DNA from: Chloroflexota bacterium
GTDB taxonomy: Bacteria > Chloroflexota > Anaerolineae > UBA4142
Assembly (NCBI GenBank): GCA_023381515.1
Contig: JAMCQI010000013.1
Coordinates: forward strand, 1-64,000
Length of the DNA stretch: 64,000 nucleotides
Direction: 5' to 3'
Positions 26,914-35,831 of this stretch are shown here, in pieces; the stretch's first letter is position 1; the number at the start of each line of letters is the position of its first letter. Below the pieces are notes generated by a model. The model was given only the letters and a program-made list of their open reading frames with translations, was not told the DNA's origin and ran no database searches. The position numbers and the translations under genes are program-made.

Positions 26914-27780
26914 ATGTCCGCGATTGCCCTGGTGACCGATTCTACCGCAAACCTGCCGGAGGAGTTGGTCCGACGCTACGATGTCACGGTTGTCCCCCTC
27001 TACGTCCGTTTCGGCGAAACGGTGTGGAAAGACTACGTCGAGCTTCCGCCTGCCGAATTCTACAAGCACCTGGCCGAGACGAGAGCGGCCGGCGGGGAGC
27101 TTCCGAAAACTTCCCAACCCACCCCGTCGGATTTTGAAGGCGCATACTTGGCACTTGCCCGCGGGGGCGCCGAGGATGTCCTCTCAGTGCACGTTGCCGC
27201 CAAGATGTCCGGCACGCTCAACAGCGCGCAAGTCGCCGGGGAGATGGTTACTCCGCAGACGCGGGTGCGCGCGGTTGATTCCACGACGATTTCGATGCAG
27301 ATGAGCTATATGGTGGTCGAAGCGGCCGAGGCGATTCGGCATGGGGGCGGCATCCAGGAGGCCGTCGAAGCCGTCGAAAAGGTCAAGGCAAATTCTTGCA
27401 CCTACTTTACCGTGACCGAAGTCGAGCATATTGAGGCGAGTGGGCGTGTGGAGGGCGCGGCCCAAGTCGCGGAAACCGAAATCAAAGTGCGCCCTGTCAT
27501 CGGCATCTTCGATGGCCAGGCGAAGGTTGTTTCGCCCGAACGCACCCAGCGCGCCGCGACCGAGAAGGTGATCGAATTGACCCGCCAGCGGCTGCGGGGG
27601 CTCAGGCTCAAAGGTGTCACGGTCGTGCATACTAATGCTCTCGAGCGAGCCGAGGCGTTAAAGGCACGCGTGCCGGCCGAAATGGGCTACCAAGGGCAGG
27701 TGTTCGTCGTCGACATGGGGCCGGCCCTGGCGGTGCACGTCGGTCCAGGCGTTGTCGGCCTCGCCGCCTATGGCGAATAG
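26914..27780 (+). CDS. DegV family fatty-acid-binding protein
   Basis: A 288-residue cytosolic protein. DegV/FakB proteins bind a fatty acid and present it to FakA kinase for phosphorylation. Seen here are the N-terminal VTDSTANLPEEL, SQPTPSDFE near residue 70, KMSGTLNSAQ near 93, and the ligand-pocket region around DSTTISMQMSY. ATG at 26914 follows a near-perfect AAAGGAGGCG site; the open frame upstream is the RHS cassette region in another reading and is not part of the gene. No fakA homologue is present in the window. Confidence 0.9.
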   Translation: MSAIALVTDSTANLPEELVRRYDVTVVPLYVRFGETVWKDYVELPPAEFYKHLAETRAAGGELPKTSQPTPSDFEGAYLALARGGAEDVLSVHVAAKMSGTLNSAQVAGEMVTPQTRVRAVDSTTISMQMSYMVVEAAEAIRHGGGIQEAVEAVEKVKANSCTYFTVTEVEHIEASGRVEGAAQVAETEIKVRPVIGIFDGQAKVVSPERTQRAATEKVIELTRQRLRGLRLKGVTVVHTNALERAEALKARVPAEMGYQGQVFVVDMGPALAVHVGPGVVGLAAYGE

Positions 27781-28106
27781 CCCGAGGCCCATAACCATCG
27801 CGCTAACGGGAAGAGCGATGTGTTTCGCATAATCCAAAGAAGATGGAATGGGCGAAGCCAGAAGATGCGCGAACACTCCGTGGCCGCTGATCACCGCTGT
27901 GTGGTACCGGTGGGGAGGGTGGACACATTCTGGCACGCCGCGCGTGCAAGAAATAGTTGACGTCGTGGGTCGCGCTCGGCGTCCCTAATCCTTGGGTCGA
28001 AGGTAGGTCTGTGCGATTCATCTGTGATGGATGCTTCCGATTGATCTAAAGCGATTGACGCACGATCCATGAGATGGCGCCCGACGAACGCCAGGAGTGG
28101 TAAGAT

Positions 28107-28140
28107 AGGCCGTGGACCGAAGTGGTTGCACGGCCTTTTT
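28107..28140 (+). terminator. Rho-independent terminator
   Basis: AGGCCGTG (28107-28114) pairs with CACGGCCT (28129-28136), followed by TTTTT. It lies 330 bases after degV, so it may end a longer degV transcript or act in the leader of the remnant frame that follows. Confidence 0.65.
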
Positions 28141-28322
28141 GTTCTTCCGGAGCCGCCTTGTCTGCTGTTAGGTGACGACGATAACGCAATCCTGTGGTTG
28201 GATAAGAGCAAAAAAGGCCACGTTCTGGTGAAGAGTGACCGCATTGCGCGCACGCTAGATGTTGTGCGCCGGTGAGGTCCGACGGTCAAGATCTAGCGTC
28301 GTCGTTTTCAGGGAGCTGCGGG

Positions 28323-28342
28323 GCCGATTCACGTGAATCGGC
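28323..28342. promoter_or_regulatory. 20-bp perfect palindrome, candidate operator
   Basis: GCCGATTCAC followed directly by GTGAATCGGC reads the same on both strands with no spacer. It sits about 375 bases before the GT4-otsA-otsB operon in otherwise non-coding DNA. The symmetry suits a dimeric repressor or activator; no regulator of obvious type is encoded next to it. Confidence 0.5.
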
Positions 28343-28507
28343 ACTCTTACTCTTTAGGAAAGCTTTAGGTCATTTGAGGTCCAGATGAGGTATCAAAGGC
28401 CGCAATGTGATATAGTGCAATGAATACGGGGGAGGCCAGAGAGTGTAGATCTGTGATAGAATGATGCGCCAAATAGTACCGTTGTCGCCGTGATTGTGAT
28501 TGCCATC

Positions 28508-28533
28508 GCCGCCTTTCTCCTGGGCGGCTTTTT
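28508..28533 (+). terminator. Terminator-like hairpin ahead of the GT4-otsAB operon
   Basis: GCCGCC at 28508-28513 pairs with GGCGGC at 28523-28528, followed by TTTTT. It stands about 185 bases before the GTG of the glycosyltransferase. It could be a leader attenuator of the trehalose operon or stop read-through from degV. Confidence 0.5.
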
Positions 28534-28716
28534 CTCAGAGTCGATGCGGCCGTCAATAGATATTAACTCCGCCTGGGTTTTTGCAGGAACGCTCGGAGTC
28601 TCGGCGGGGAATCTGGACGGGCTGCCGGTGGTTGGTACGTGAACAGAGAGCATGTTGCTAATTGTGTCGAGCGGGTAATTCCGCCTCGCAGGTACGAACG
28701 GAACGGCAGGCGGCGC

Positions 28717-29961
28717 GTGAGTATTCTTCATTATACCGCTCCGCCCATCGTTGGCGGCGTTGAAAACGTCATCGCGCACCACGCGCGTCTCTTGCTTGAT
28801 GCGGGTTACCCGGTCACTGTCCTCACAGGGCGCGGGGGCCAGGCGCAAGCACTGCAAGGCGCCGAGGTCGTCGTGATACCCGAGCTGGATTCAGAGCATC
28901 CCGGCAACTTGATCGCGCAGGCTCTCGAGCAAAACGTCGTTCCTACCGAATTCAAATCATTCCAAGCGCGGCTTGAAACGGCCATTTCTGCCGCCTGCTC
29001 TTCGTCGGACCGCCTGATCGTTCACAACGCTCTTAATTTTCATCTGAATCTTCCGCTCGTGGCAGCCCTGCACCGGTTGCTGGATCGCGGCCAAGTGCCC
29101 GGAGTGATTGCCTGGTGCCACGATATCTCGCGCTATGTGAATCCGCAGTCCGGCGTGCCGCTCCGTTACGGTTTTCCATGGGACTTGCTCAGGACCTATC
29201 GTCCGGAAGTCACCTACGTGGCGGTTTCGCACCACCGGCAACGCCTGCTCGCGCAGGCGCTCGGCTGCCCCCCGGCTTGCATTCAAGTCGTCCCCAATGG
29301 GGTCGATCCCCAGGAGATATTCGGGCTTTCGTCTCTGGGGCAGCATCTCGTGGAGGAGTTTGATCTAACGAGCGCGGACTTGGTTCTCCTCATGCCCGTT
29401 CGTATTACGAATGCCAAGAATATTGAATTCGCGCTAGAGGTCACTGCCGCGTTGAAAGCGGCAGGCCTAGGCTCGCGCCTCCTTATCACCGGCCCGCCCG
29501 ACCCGCACTCCAATGCAAGTAGGCTATATCTTGACGAATTGCTCGCACGCCGGCGTGCGCTAGATCTCGAAGAGGAGGTCATTTTTCTTTGCCAGGGGAC
29601 CCAGCGCTTTCCCTATCCCTTTGCTTTGGAGACTTCGACGATCGGGGAGCTTTATCGCATTTGTGACATCGTGCTCATGCCCAGCCACCGCGAGGGGTTT
29701 GGGCTTCCCATTCTCGAAGGTGCCCTCGCGGGCAAACCGGTTTTTTCTACAGAGGTCCCGGCACTGGAGGAAATCGGTGGGGAGTGGGTCCATCGTATCG
29801 AGGCGGGCGAATCCGCGAGTCATGTGGCGGAGCGTATCTGCACATGGGCAACCTCCGACCTGGCCTATCGCACGCGCCGAAAGGTGCGCCAGAGATTTAC
29901 GTGGTCAGCGCTCTTTGCAAGCGCGATCGAGCCGCTGATCCAGGCGCCCGATCGACCGTGA
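28717..29961 (+). CDS. GT4 family glycosyltransferase
   Basis: A 414-residue GT-B glycosyltransferase. The start GTG at 28717 gives ILHYTAPPIVGGVENVI, the usual GT4 N-terminus with the acceptor-side glycine loop; the frame extends upstream to 28639 but adds only polar residues. The C-terminal half holds VVPNGVDPQEIF and the donor-nucleotide motif EGFGLPILEGALAGKPVFST with the E-x7-E spacing. It lies 11 bases before otsA and so belongs to the trehalose operon. It could extend trehalose to an oligosaccharide or build another compatible solute; the acceptor is unknown. Confidence 0.85.
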   Translation: MSILHYTAPPIVGGVENVIAHHARLLLDAGYPVTVLTGRGGQAQALQGAEVVVIPELDSEHPGNLIAQALEQNVVPTEFKSFQARLETAISAACSSSDRLIVHNALNFHLNLPLVAALHRLLDRGQVPGVIAWCHDISRYVNPQSGVPLRYGFPWDLLRTYRPEVTYVAVSHHRQRLLAQALGCPPACIQVVPNGVDPQEIFGLSSLGQHLVEEFDLTSADLVLLMPVRITNAKNIEFALEVTAALKAAGLGSRLLITGPPDPHSNASRLYLDELLARRRALDLEEEVIFLCQGTQRFPYPFALETSTIGELYRICDIVLMPSHREGFGLPILEGALAGKPVFSTEVPALEEIGGEWVHRIEAGESASHVAERICTWATSDLAYRTRRKVRQRFTWSALFASAIEPLIQAPDRP

Positions 29962-29972
29962 AAGGAGTACCA

Positions 29973-31454
29973 ATGAAGATCGAGAACTCGTCGCCAGCTC
30001 GCCTCGTCGTTGTCTCGAATCGCGGCCCATATTACCTTCGTATGACGAAGCAGGGTTTGAAGCGTGAAAAGACCGTGGGAGGACTGGTCACCTCCATACT
30101 CCCGATGCTCGAAAAAAGGGGGGGCGGAGTCTGGATTGCCTGGGGAGAGCGCGCCGGCCGTTATCCGGGAGCGGCGGGTCCATCCCCCTTCGACCTCCGT
30201 TACATTTCTCTTACCGAGGAGCAGCTGCAGGGGTATTACCTGGGCGTCGCGAACAATGCCCTCTGGCCCCTCTGCCACTCTTTTCTTGGCCGTGTCCACT
30301 ATGATGATACAGAGTGGGAAACCTATAGACAGGTCAACGCTCAGTTCGCAGAGGCTGTGCTCGAAGAAGCCCACGACGGGGAGATCGTCTGGGTGCACGA
30401 TTACCATTTGGCCCTCGTCCCTCACTTGGTGCGCCAAGCTCGCCCGGAGAGCCGGTTGCTCTTCTTCTGGCATATCCCCTTTCCACCGGTCGAACTCTTC
30501 CGTACCCTCCCCTGGCGGCGTGAGATTCTGGAGGGACTCCTCGCCTCTGATATTGTCGGATTTCACATCCCTGAATACGCGGATAACTTTGTGGAGGCGG
30601 CCGTTGAGATTCTGGGTGCCGAGGCAAGAGGGGACCAACTGGTTTATGATGGCCGGAACACGCAAGTGCTCGCGCGCCCCATTGGGATTGACTATGAGGC
30701 GGTGAGCCGTACGTCCCGCGCCCGCGTGATTGAGGAACGCGCGCGCCGGATTCGCCAGAATCTGAATGGGCAGCAGATCATACTAGGTGTCGAGAGGATG
30801 GACTATACCAAGGGCATCTTTGAACGGTTGGAGGCTATGGAGCGGCTGCTGGAGCGCCGGCCGGAGCTCTACGGGAGGGTCACTCTGATCCAGATTGTCA
30901 CGCCCTCACGCAACAATATCGAAGCCTACCGTCAAAAAAAGCGCGAAACTGACGAAATCGTCGGGCGCATCAACGGGCGCTTCTCCGATGGATTCTGGAT
31001 GCCGATTCGCTATCTGTACCGCTCCTTCACCCCGGCAGAGCTCATGGCGTACTATCGCGCCGCGGATATCGCCCTTGTCACCCCGCTGCGAGATGGTCTG
31101 AATCTCGTCGCCAAAGAGTACATCGCCTGCCGACCGGAAGCCGATGGAGTCCTGATCCTCAGTGAATTCGCGGGCGTGTCGCAGCAATTGCCAGAGGCGC
31201 TACTCGTGAATCCCTATGACAGGCAAGACATGGTCGAGGCCCTCGGCCGCGCTCTCGCCATGGAGAAACCGGAGCAGCGCGAACGGATGCTGCTCATGCA
31301 GAAACGCATCAAGGAGCAAGATATCTCCTGGTGGGCGGACGAATTCCTGTCTCGGGTCGACGACTTGGCCGCAGCAAAGCCGATTCATCGCTATTCACTC
31401 GGCGAGAGAGACATGAAGCCGGTTCAGCCGATGCCCCTCGTGGGGATAGGGTAA
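29973..31454 (+). CDS. otsA: Trehalose-6-phosphate synthase (GT20)
   Basis: A 493-residue enzyme that joins glucose from UDP-glucose to glucose-6-phosphate. ATG at 29973 follows AAAGGAG with ideal spacing, although the frame is open further upstream. Visible motifs: [11 protein letters not shown], the N-terminal KTVGGLVTS loop, [55 protein letters not shown], and the C-terminal [16 protein letters not shown] with [10 protein letters not shown]. All substrate-binding blocks are intact. It makes the substrate for OtsB encoded 11 bases downstream. Confidence 0.95.
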   Translation: MKIENSSPARLVVVSNRGPYYLRMTKQGLKREKTVGGLVTSILPMLEKRGGGVWIAWGERAGRYPGAAGPSPFDLRYISLTEEQLQGYYLGVANNALWPLCHSFLGRVHYDDTEWETYRQVNAQFAEAVLEEAHDGEIVWVHDYHLALVPHLVRQARPESRLLFFWHIPFPPVELFRTLPWRREILEGLLASDIVGFHIPEYADNFVEAAVEILGAEARGDQLVYDGRNTQVLARPIGIDYEAVSRTSRARVIEERARRIRQNLNGQQIILGVERMDYTKGIFERLEAMERLLERRPELYGRVTLIQIVTPSRNNIEAYRQKKRETDEIVGRINGRFSDGFWMPIRYLYRSFTPAELMAYYRAADIALVTPLRDGLNLVAKEYIACRPEADGVLILSEFAGVSQQLPEALLVNPYDRQDMVEALGRALAMEKPEQRERMLLMQKRIKEQDISWWADEFLSRVDDLAAAKPIHRYSLGERDMKPVQPMPLVGIG

Positions 31455-31465
31455 AAAACACGATT

Positions 31466-32263
31466 GTGTTACTCTCCGTTCAACACCATCTGGCCGCTGG
31501 CGGGCACGTGTGGTTGGGACTCGACTACGATGGTACGCTCGCTCCGATCTCCCTTGAGTCAGGTCAAGCGAAACCGGACCCGAGCCTCTGCTCTCTCCTG
31601 ACCGGCCTCGCCGAGAACCCCCTGCTGCGCATCGCCATCGTGAGCGGACGTCCGTTGTCCTTCCTCCGGGCCGTGCTCCCTGTTTCTGGGCTGACCCTTG
31701 CGGGCGTTTACGGATTAGAGGTCCAGATGCCGGGCGGGGAACGCTTGCTGCGCGTCGAGTCAAACCTTCTGCGCCCGCAGCTGCGCATGATCAAATCCGA
31801 TTGGTCTTTGCTCTTCCGGGGACACCCGGGCTACTGGGTTGAGGACAAGGAACTGGCGCTGGCGCTGCACGCCGACTCGGCCGATCCAGCCGAAACTGCG
31901 CTGCTCCTGAGTACTGCAATTTCGATGGCAACCGATCGCCCCAGCCCGGTCCCTCTCCGCGTCTACGAAGGAGACCGCTATCTCGAGGTCGCGCCGGCCG
32001 CCGCTCACAAAGGGCAAACGGTCCAGTGGCTGCTGGATCAGGACTGGTCGCATGAGGCATTGCCGGTTTATGTGGGGGACGACGCGAGAGACGAAGAAGC
32101 CTTTGAGGTGATCCGGCGGCGTGGAGGCATTCCTATTCTTGTCGGCAAAGGCTCCGGGTCAACTCGAGCTCTCGCGCGACTAGGTTCGTGCGAGGCTGTC
32201 CGGACGTGGCTTGAGATTTTGTGCGAGGCCGCATCGCGCCGACGCAGGTCTCCGACAAGCTAA
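31466..32263 (+). CDS. otsB: Trehalose-6-phosphate phosphatase (HAD family)
   Basis: A 265-residue HAD phosphatase that releases free trehalose. HAD motif I is LGLDYDGTLAPI (nucleophile Asp and acid Asp near residues 21-23), motif II is in IVSGRP, and motif IV is VYVGDDARDEEAF. The GVYGLEVQMPGG segment is typical of OtsB caps. I choose GTG at 31466; the frame is open upstream into otsA without family sequence. It completes a stress-protectant operon. Confidence 0.92.
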   Translation: MLLSVQHHLAAGGHVWLGLDYDGTLAPISLESGQAKPDPSLCSLLTGLAENPLLRIAIVSGRPLSFLRAVLPVSGLTLAGVYGLEVQMPGGERLLRVESNLLRPQLRMIKSDWSLLFRGHPGYWVEDKELALALHADSADPAETALLLSTAISMATDRPSPVPLRVYEGDRYLEVAPAAAHKGQTVQWLLDQDWSHEALPVYVGDDARDEEAFEVIRRRGGIPILVGKGSGSTRALARLGSCEAVRTWLEILCEAASRRRRSPTS

Positions 32264-32353
32264 AAGGAGCGCGCTCCAGCGTTTCCGCCGGGGCGGCATC
32301 ATTTCCGAAGGGGCGTTCGAGCCATCGCCGGGCGCGGAGTCACTAAGAAATCC

Positions 32354-34123
32354 TCAGGTCGTTTGCCTTTTCGCACCATCAGTCACTGGTATAGTGACCG
32401 CCACCTCGGTCCCGCTCCCGGGAGTCGACTGAAGCGACAGAGTCCCGCCGACGGCCCACACGCGTTCCTGAATGCCCATGAGTCCGAAATGCCCAAGCTG
32501 CGCGAGTTCTGCCACCGCCTCGGGAACCCGAAACCCCTTTCCATCATCGGTCACGACAAGATGGAGCGCCTTGGGCTCAAAGGCCAGATTCACTCGAGCT
32601 AGTCGGGCATCGGCATGCTTGCGCACATTCGCCAGTGCCTCTTGGGTGATGCGATACAGCGACAATTCCTGTTTGGCGCTCAGCGGGTACGGTTCGCCCG
32701 TCACATCAAGACTGACCTCCAGGTGGGCTCCGTTATTCTCCCGCGCGGTCCGGGCTAACACTTCCAGGGCGGGAACCAGCCCGAGGTCTTCGAGGATCAA
32801 GGGCCGCAAATCGCGGCTGATCTGTCTCAGGCCGCTGAGCGTCTCCACGAGCATCGTCTGCAATTCTTTGAGCTGCTTGAGCTTTTCCGGGTCGCTCTCG
32901 TAGGATTGGTACAATTCCAGACGCCGGGTAATGGCGATGAGACTCTGGGTGGTTTCGTCATGCAGCTCGCGGGCCAGGCGCCGCCGCTCGTCTTCCTGCG
33001 ATTGAGTCATCGCGCCGAGATAGCGCCGCAGGCCGGCGCGATACGACGCGATCTGTGCGGCCATGTGGTTGAAAGAGCGTCCCAGGAGATCGATTTCCAA
33101 AATGCCCCCCAGGGCGACAGGTTCCACCGTCTCACCGGCCGCCAGACGGTTGGTTTGTTCGGCGAGCCGCCGCACCGGGTTCGCAATCCGGCGCACGCCG
33201 TACCATAGGAGCAACGCAATGATCGCGACTCCTCCGAAGCCCGTCAGGGTGAGCGTGGTGCTGTAGGTCTGCACCGGGGCCACGACGGCGTCCCACGGCT
33301 CGACGACGATCAGCCCCCAGCCGGCAATCGGTACCGGGGCGTACCCTTCAACCCAATGCTCGCCCTCCGAGCCCATCCACAAGGTGCCCCCGCTCTCACC
33401 TGCCATGACCAGATCCACAAACGGCCGGCTCGAATAGTCCTGACCGATTTTTGTTTCGTCGGGATGAAAAATGACGCGCCCTTGCGAGTCCACGAGATAG
33501 GCATAGCCGTGATCCCCGATGGTCAATTTCTCGACCGCGTCTCCCAGGTCCGCATTGCGCAGGTACAGAGCGCCTAGTAGCGCGCCCGTAAAGTCTTTGT
33601 GCTGATCGAGAACCGGGGTGCCGATAATGATAAAGCTCAGCCCGTTGCGGGGATCAATCATTACACGACTGACCAGGGTATGCCTTGCTTTGCGGAGGCT
33701 GTTGAAATAATCTGGCTCCAAGACGGAGGGGACATCTGGCAGGACAGGGGCATTCTCGGGGGCGGGACCGCTGCTCTTGACCGCCCCTTCCTGATTCAAA
33801 AGGACGACGCCAGCATTGAAAATGTCGATGGCTTCAGAAGCATCGGCAAGAGCCTTTTCACGAACCGTGGGAACCTGGCTCTGCAAATCGGTGTTACTGG
33901 CCAACGCCTCCAGCACCCCGGCATATCCATCCATCTTTTCGGTGACGTTTGATGCGATGAGGGCGGCGAGTTGGCGGTCACGATCAATCACCAGCCAGGT
34001 GGTCATCTGCTGGTAGGCAAAGAGACCTGCGGCAATGAGTCCAAAGGTCACAAGGACGATGGGCAGGATGATGCCTACAACTGATTGAGTGGGAAGCGAA
34101 CGGAACCAATCCGGTAGACGCAT
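32354..34123 (-). CDS. Membrane NarL-type sensor kinase with dCache-like sensor
   Basis: A 589-residue kinase. TM1 is at about residues 12-35 and TM2 near 270-293. Between them lies a roughly 230-residue external domain whose sequence (GAVKSSGPAPENAP, LSFIIIGTPV, DHGYAYLVDSQGRVIFHP) is dCache/PAS-like. A HAMP domain follows TM2, then HisKA_3 with RRLARELHDETTQ near 383 and an HATPase with EALANVRKHA, DDGKGF and GLMGIQER. ATG at 34123 is preferred over TTG 34132. Its partner regulator is encoded 34 bases upstream on the same strand. Confidence 0.92.
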   Translation of the reverse strand: MRLPDWFRSLPTQSVVGIILPIVLVTFGLIAAGLFAYQQMTTWLVIDRDRQLAALIASNVTEKMDGYAGVLEALASNTDLQSQVPTVREKALADASEAIDIFNAGVVLLNQEGAVKSSGPAPENAPVLPDVPSVLEPDYFNSLRKARHTLVSRVMIDPRNGLSFIIIGTPVLDQHKDFTGALLGALYLRNADLGDAVEKLTIGDHGYAYLVDSQGRVIFHPDETKIGQDYSSRPFVDLVMAGESGGTLWMGSEGEHWVEGYAPVPIAGWGLIVVEPWDAVVAPVQTYSTTLTLTGFGGVAIIALLLWYGVRRIANPVRRLAEQTNRLAAGETVEPVALGGILEIDLLGRSFNHMAAQIASYRAGLRRYLGAMTQSQEDERRRLARELHDETTQSLIAITRRLELYQSYESDPEKLKQLKELQTMLVETLSGLRQISRDLRPLILEDLGLVPALEVLARTARENNGAHLEVSLDVTGEPYPLSAKQELSLYRITQEALANVRKHADARLARVNLAFEPKALHLVVTDDGKGFRVPEAVAELAQLGHFGLMGIQERVWAVGGTLSLQSTPGSGTEVAVTIPVTDGAKRQTT

Positions 34124-34157
34124 AAGACACAAGCCATCGGCAAGGGAGCGCGGGTCG

Positions 34158-34829
34158 TCAGGACGCGATCGTTAACCAGCCACGGCGGATGGCAGTGAGG
34201 ACCGCCTCCAGGCGAGAGGAGACATGCATTTTCGAGAAAATATTGGTTAGATGGGCCTGGACGGTGCGGTCGCTGATGGAGAGGGTTTCGGCAATGGCGT
34301 TATTGTTCAGCCCCTGAGCCAATAACTGCAGCACCTCGAGCTCACGAGCCGTCAGTTCTTCGGAGCTAGGCGTCGTGACAACTGCGGAGGATTTGGAGCC
34401 TTTGCCCGACATGTGCAAGACCACCTTCCGGGCAATGGAAGGATCTAGCGGCATTTCGCCATCGTGGACCTGCCGCACGGCTTTCACGAGTTCGCTGATG
34501 GGCGCCGTCTTGAGTAAATAACCACTGGCCCCCGCTTCCAGGAGCGAAAAGACGTACTGATCGTCGTCGTGGGCCGTGAGCACGAGCACCTGGACATCGG
34601 GGAGGGATTCACGAATACGTCGGGTCGCCTCGATACCGGAGAGAACTGGCATGCGCACGTCCATAACCACGATATCCGGCTTGAGCTGGCTGGCCAGGTC
34701 CACTGCCTCCTGACCATTACTGGCTTCCGCCACGATCTGTATGTCCCGTTCGCGGCGCAAGAGCGCGACCGTCCCCTCGCGCAGCATAACATGGTCGTCC
34801 GCGAGCAGCACCCGGATTGGGTTGGGCAT
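34158..34829 (-). CDS. NarL/FixJ response regulator
   Basis: A 223-residue regulator. The receiver domain (residues 1-120) has the acidic pair ADDH, the phosphoacceptor Asp in VVMDVRMP, a Thr in VLTAHDD and a Lys in LLKTAP. The LuxR-type HTH is C-terminal (ELTARELEVLQLLAQG, then NNAIAETLSISDRTVQAHLTN in part). It precedes its membrane kinase in a regulator-kinase operon with a near-consensus promoter directly before the ATG. Confidence 0.94.
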   Translation of the reverse strand: MPNPIRVLLADDHVMLREGTVALLRRERDIQIVAEASNGQEAVDLASQLKPDIVVMDVRMPVLSGIEATRRIRESLPDVQVLVLTAHDDDQYVFSLLEAGASGYLLKTAPISELVKAVRQVHDGEMPLDPSIARKVVLHMSGKGSKSSAVVTTPSSEELTARELEVLQLLAQGLNNNAIAETLSISDRTVQAHLTNIFSKMHVSSRLEAVLTAIRRGWLTIAS

Positions 34830-34839
34830 AGCGAACAGG

Positions 34840-34867
34840 ATTATAGCATAGCTCGGGGAGGCGTCAA
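34840..34867 (-). promoter_or_regulatory. Near-consensus promoter giving an almost leaderless mRNA
   Basis: On the minus strand TTGACG (34867-34862) and TATAAT (34845-34840) are separated by 16 bases. The ATG at 34829 begins 11 bases after the -10 box, so transcription should start within a few bases of the start codon. Confidence 0.75.
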
Positions 34868-34874
34868 TCCGCGA

Positions 34875-34900
34875 AACCGCGTAGAAAGAGCTACGCGGTT
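34875..34900. other. 10-bp stem hairpin upstream of the response regulator
   Basis: AACCGCGTAG pairs with CTACGCGGTT across AAAGAG, just upstream of the -35 box of the regulator promoter. It might be an operator for autoregulation or the 3' end of an unrelated transcript. The rest of 34901-35172 shows nothing I can call. Confidence 0.4.
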
Positions 34901-35172
34901 CCGCGCTTGGACGGCGCCTGGACTTGTGCTATCATTTATTCTAGTTTCTTGCTAGATCCACCTTCCCTTTGCAGGGTGCGTGAGGCAGGAGCGCCGGCCT
35001 CCCAGACACTGACGGCCCAGTGCGACACGCATCATCCCGTCGCCGTCAAGGACGCTCCGCTCCTGCCTAGTTTAGCCGATTTGGCACCTTGCGCGTCTAG
35101 AGAACGCACGGCTAGGTTTGAAAATATCTCGCGGAGCCGTGCGAAACCCTCACCGAACGCCAATTCCACTCG

Positions 35173-35322
35173 TCATCGCCGCTCTCGGGCCAGCGCTCCA
35201 TTCCAATCGATCCCCAAGCTGTAGCTCCCGTAAAGACCGCAGATCTCATACCCCACTGGTGCGAAGATATCGTTGGGATCGCTTCCGTCTCCCCCAGGGT
35301 CCAAACGTGTGTTTGTTCGTCA
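35173..35322 (-). pseudogene. Jacalin-like lectin C-terminal fragment, frameshifted
   Basis: This segment is a diverged copy of the 3' end of the lectin gene at 57642-58706. The last 17 codons still read ending in DWNGALARERR and stop. Upstream, in the TFGPWGG region, two bases are missing relative to the intact gene, which shifts the frame. Homology ends abruptly near 35322. It is a dead partial duplication 22 kb from its source. Confidence 0.75.
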
Positions 35323-35509
35323 CTCTTCCTATCTTGGTCAAGGGTTTGGCACTGGTCCCGATTGACTTGGCTTTGTGCTATGCGCCAGCCGGCATCGCTG
35401 GAGCCTTACTTTGATTCCTGCCGCAGATCGCCCCTGGATACGATGTAACGCCTTTCCAGTTCATCGTCGATGCACCGTGCGCAACATCCTCGGAGGATTT
35501 TCTGGTCGT

Positions 35510-35779
35510 TTATTTTGCACCGTCGCCAACTTGCTCAAGCATGTAGTCGATCATGCTCGAATAGGTGGCATTGTCCGTTCCGGGAACTGAACCCTCTGTT
35601 ACCTTCGCTTGAATCAACCCAATAATCTTCTTTTTCCCGTCCACAGATATGGGTTCAGTGTGCCCTCTGTATCTCAGCTTGCCCATCCGCCGGAGGATAC
35701 CCCTGGTCGCTTTCTCCTTGTCCTTGGCTGCCAACAGCCGTTCAGCATACTTGTTGGCGACGGTACGCGCACTCGCCAT
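35510..35779 (-). CDS. Small hypothetical protein
   Basis: An 89-residue, Lys/Arg-rich protein with an excellent AAGGAGG site five bases before the ATG. The N-terminal half is helical and basic (TVANKYAERLLAAKDKEKATR). The rest includes KLRYRGHTEPISVDGKKKIIG. No family recognised. It lies 52 bases downstream of ftsH on the same strand and could be read from the same transcript. Confidence 0.65.
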   Translation of the reverse strand: MASARTVANKYAERLLAAKDKEKATRGILRRMGKLRYRGHTEPISVDGKKKIIGLIQAKVTEGSVPGTDNATYSSMIDYMLEQVGDGAK

Positions 35780-35831
35780 CTAAACCTCCTTCTTGCCATC
35801 CCTGTGTCACGGGAGATCCGTCCCGTAGAAT

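Larger units (their letters stand above)
27781..28716. other. 936-bp non-coding stretch
   Basis: No gene I can defend. It holds the terminator at 28107-28140, the 20-bp palindrome at 28323-28342 and a terminator-like hairpin at 28508-28533. One frame between 28132 and 28272 reads GDDDNAILWLDKSKKGHVLV and ends VVRR, which looks protein-like but lacks a start and ribosome site; it may be a gene remnant. Confidence 0.5.

Noticed and set aside
28490..28642. 50-codon hydrophobic open frame
   Set aside because: Its first part coincides with a GCCGCC/GGCGGC hairpin and T-run, which explains the sequence better; no ribosome site.
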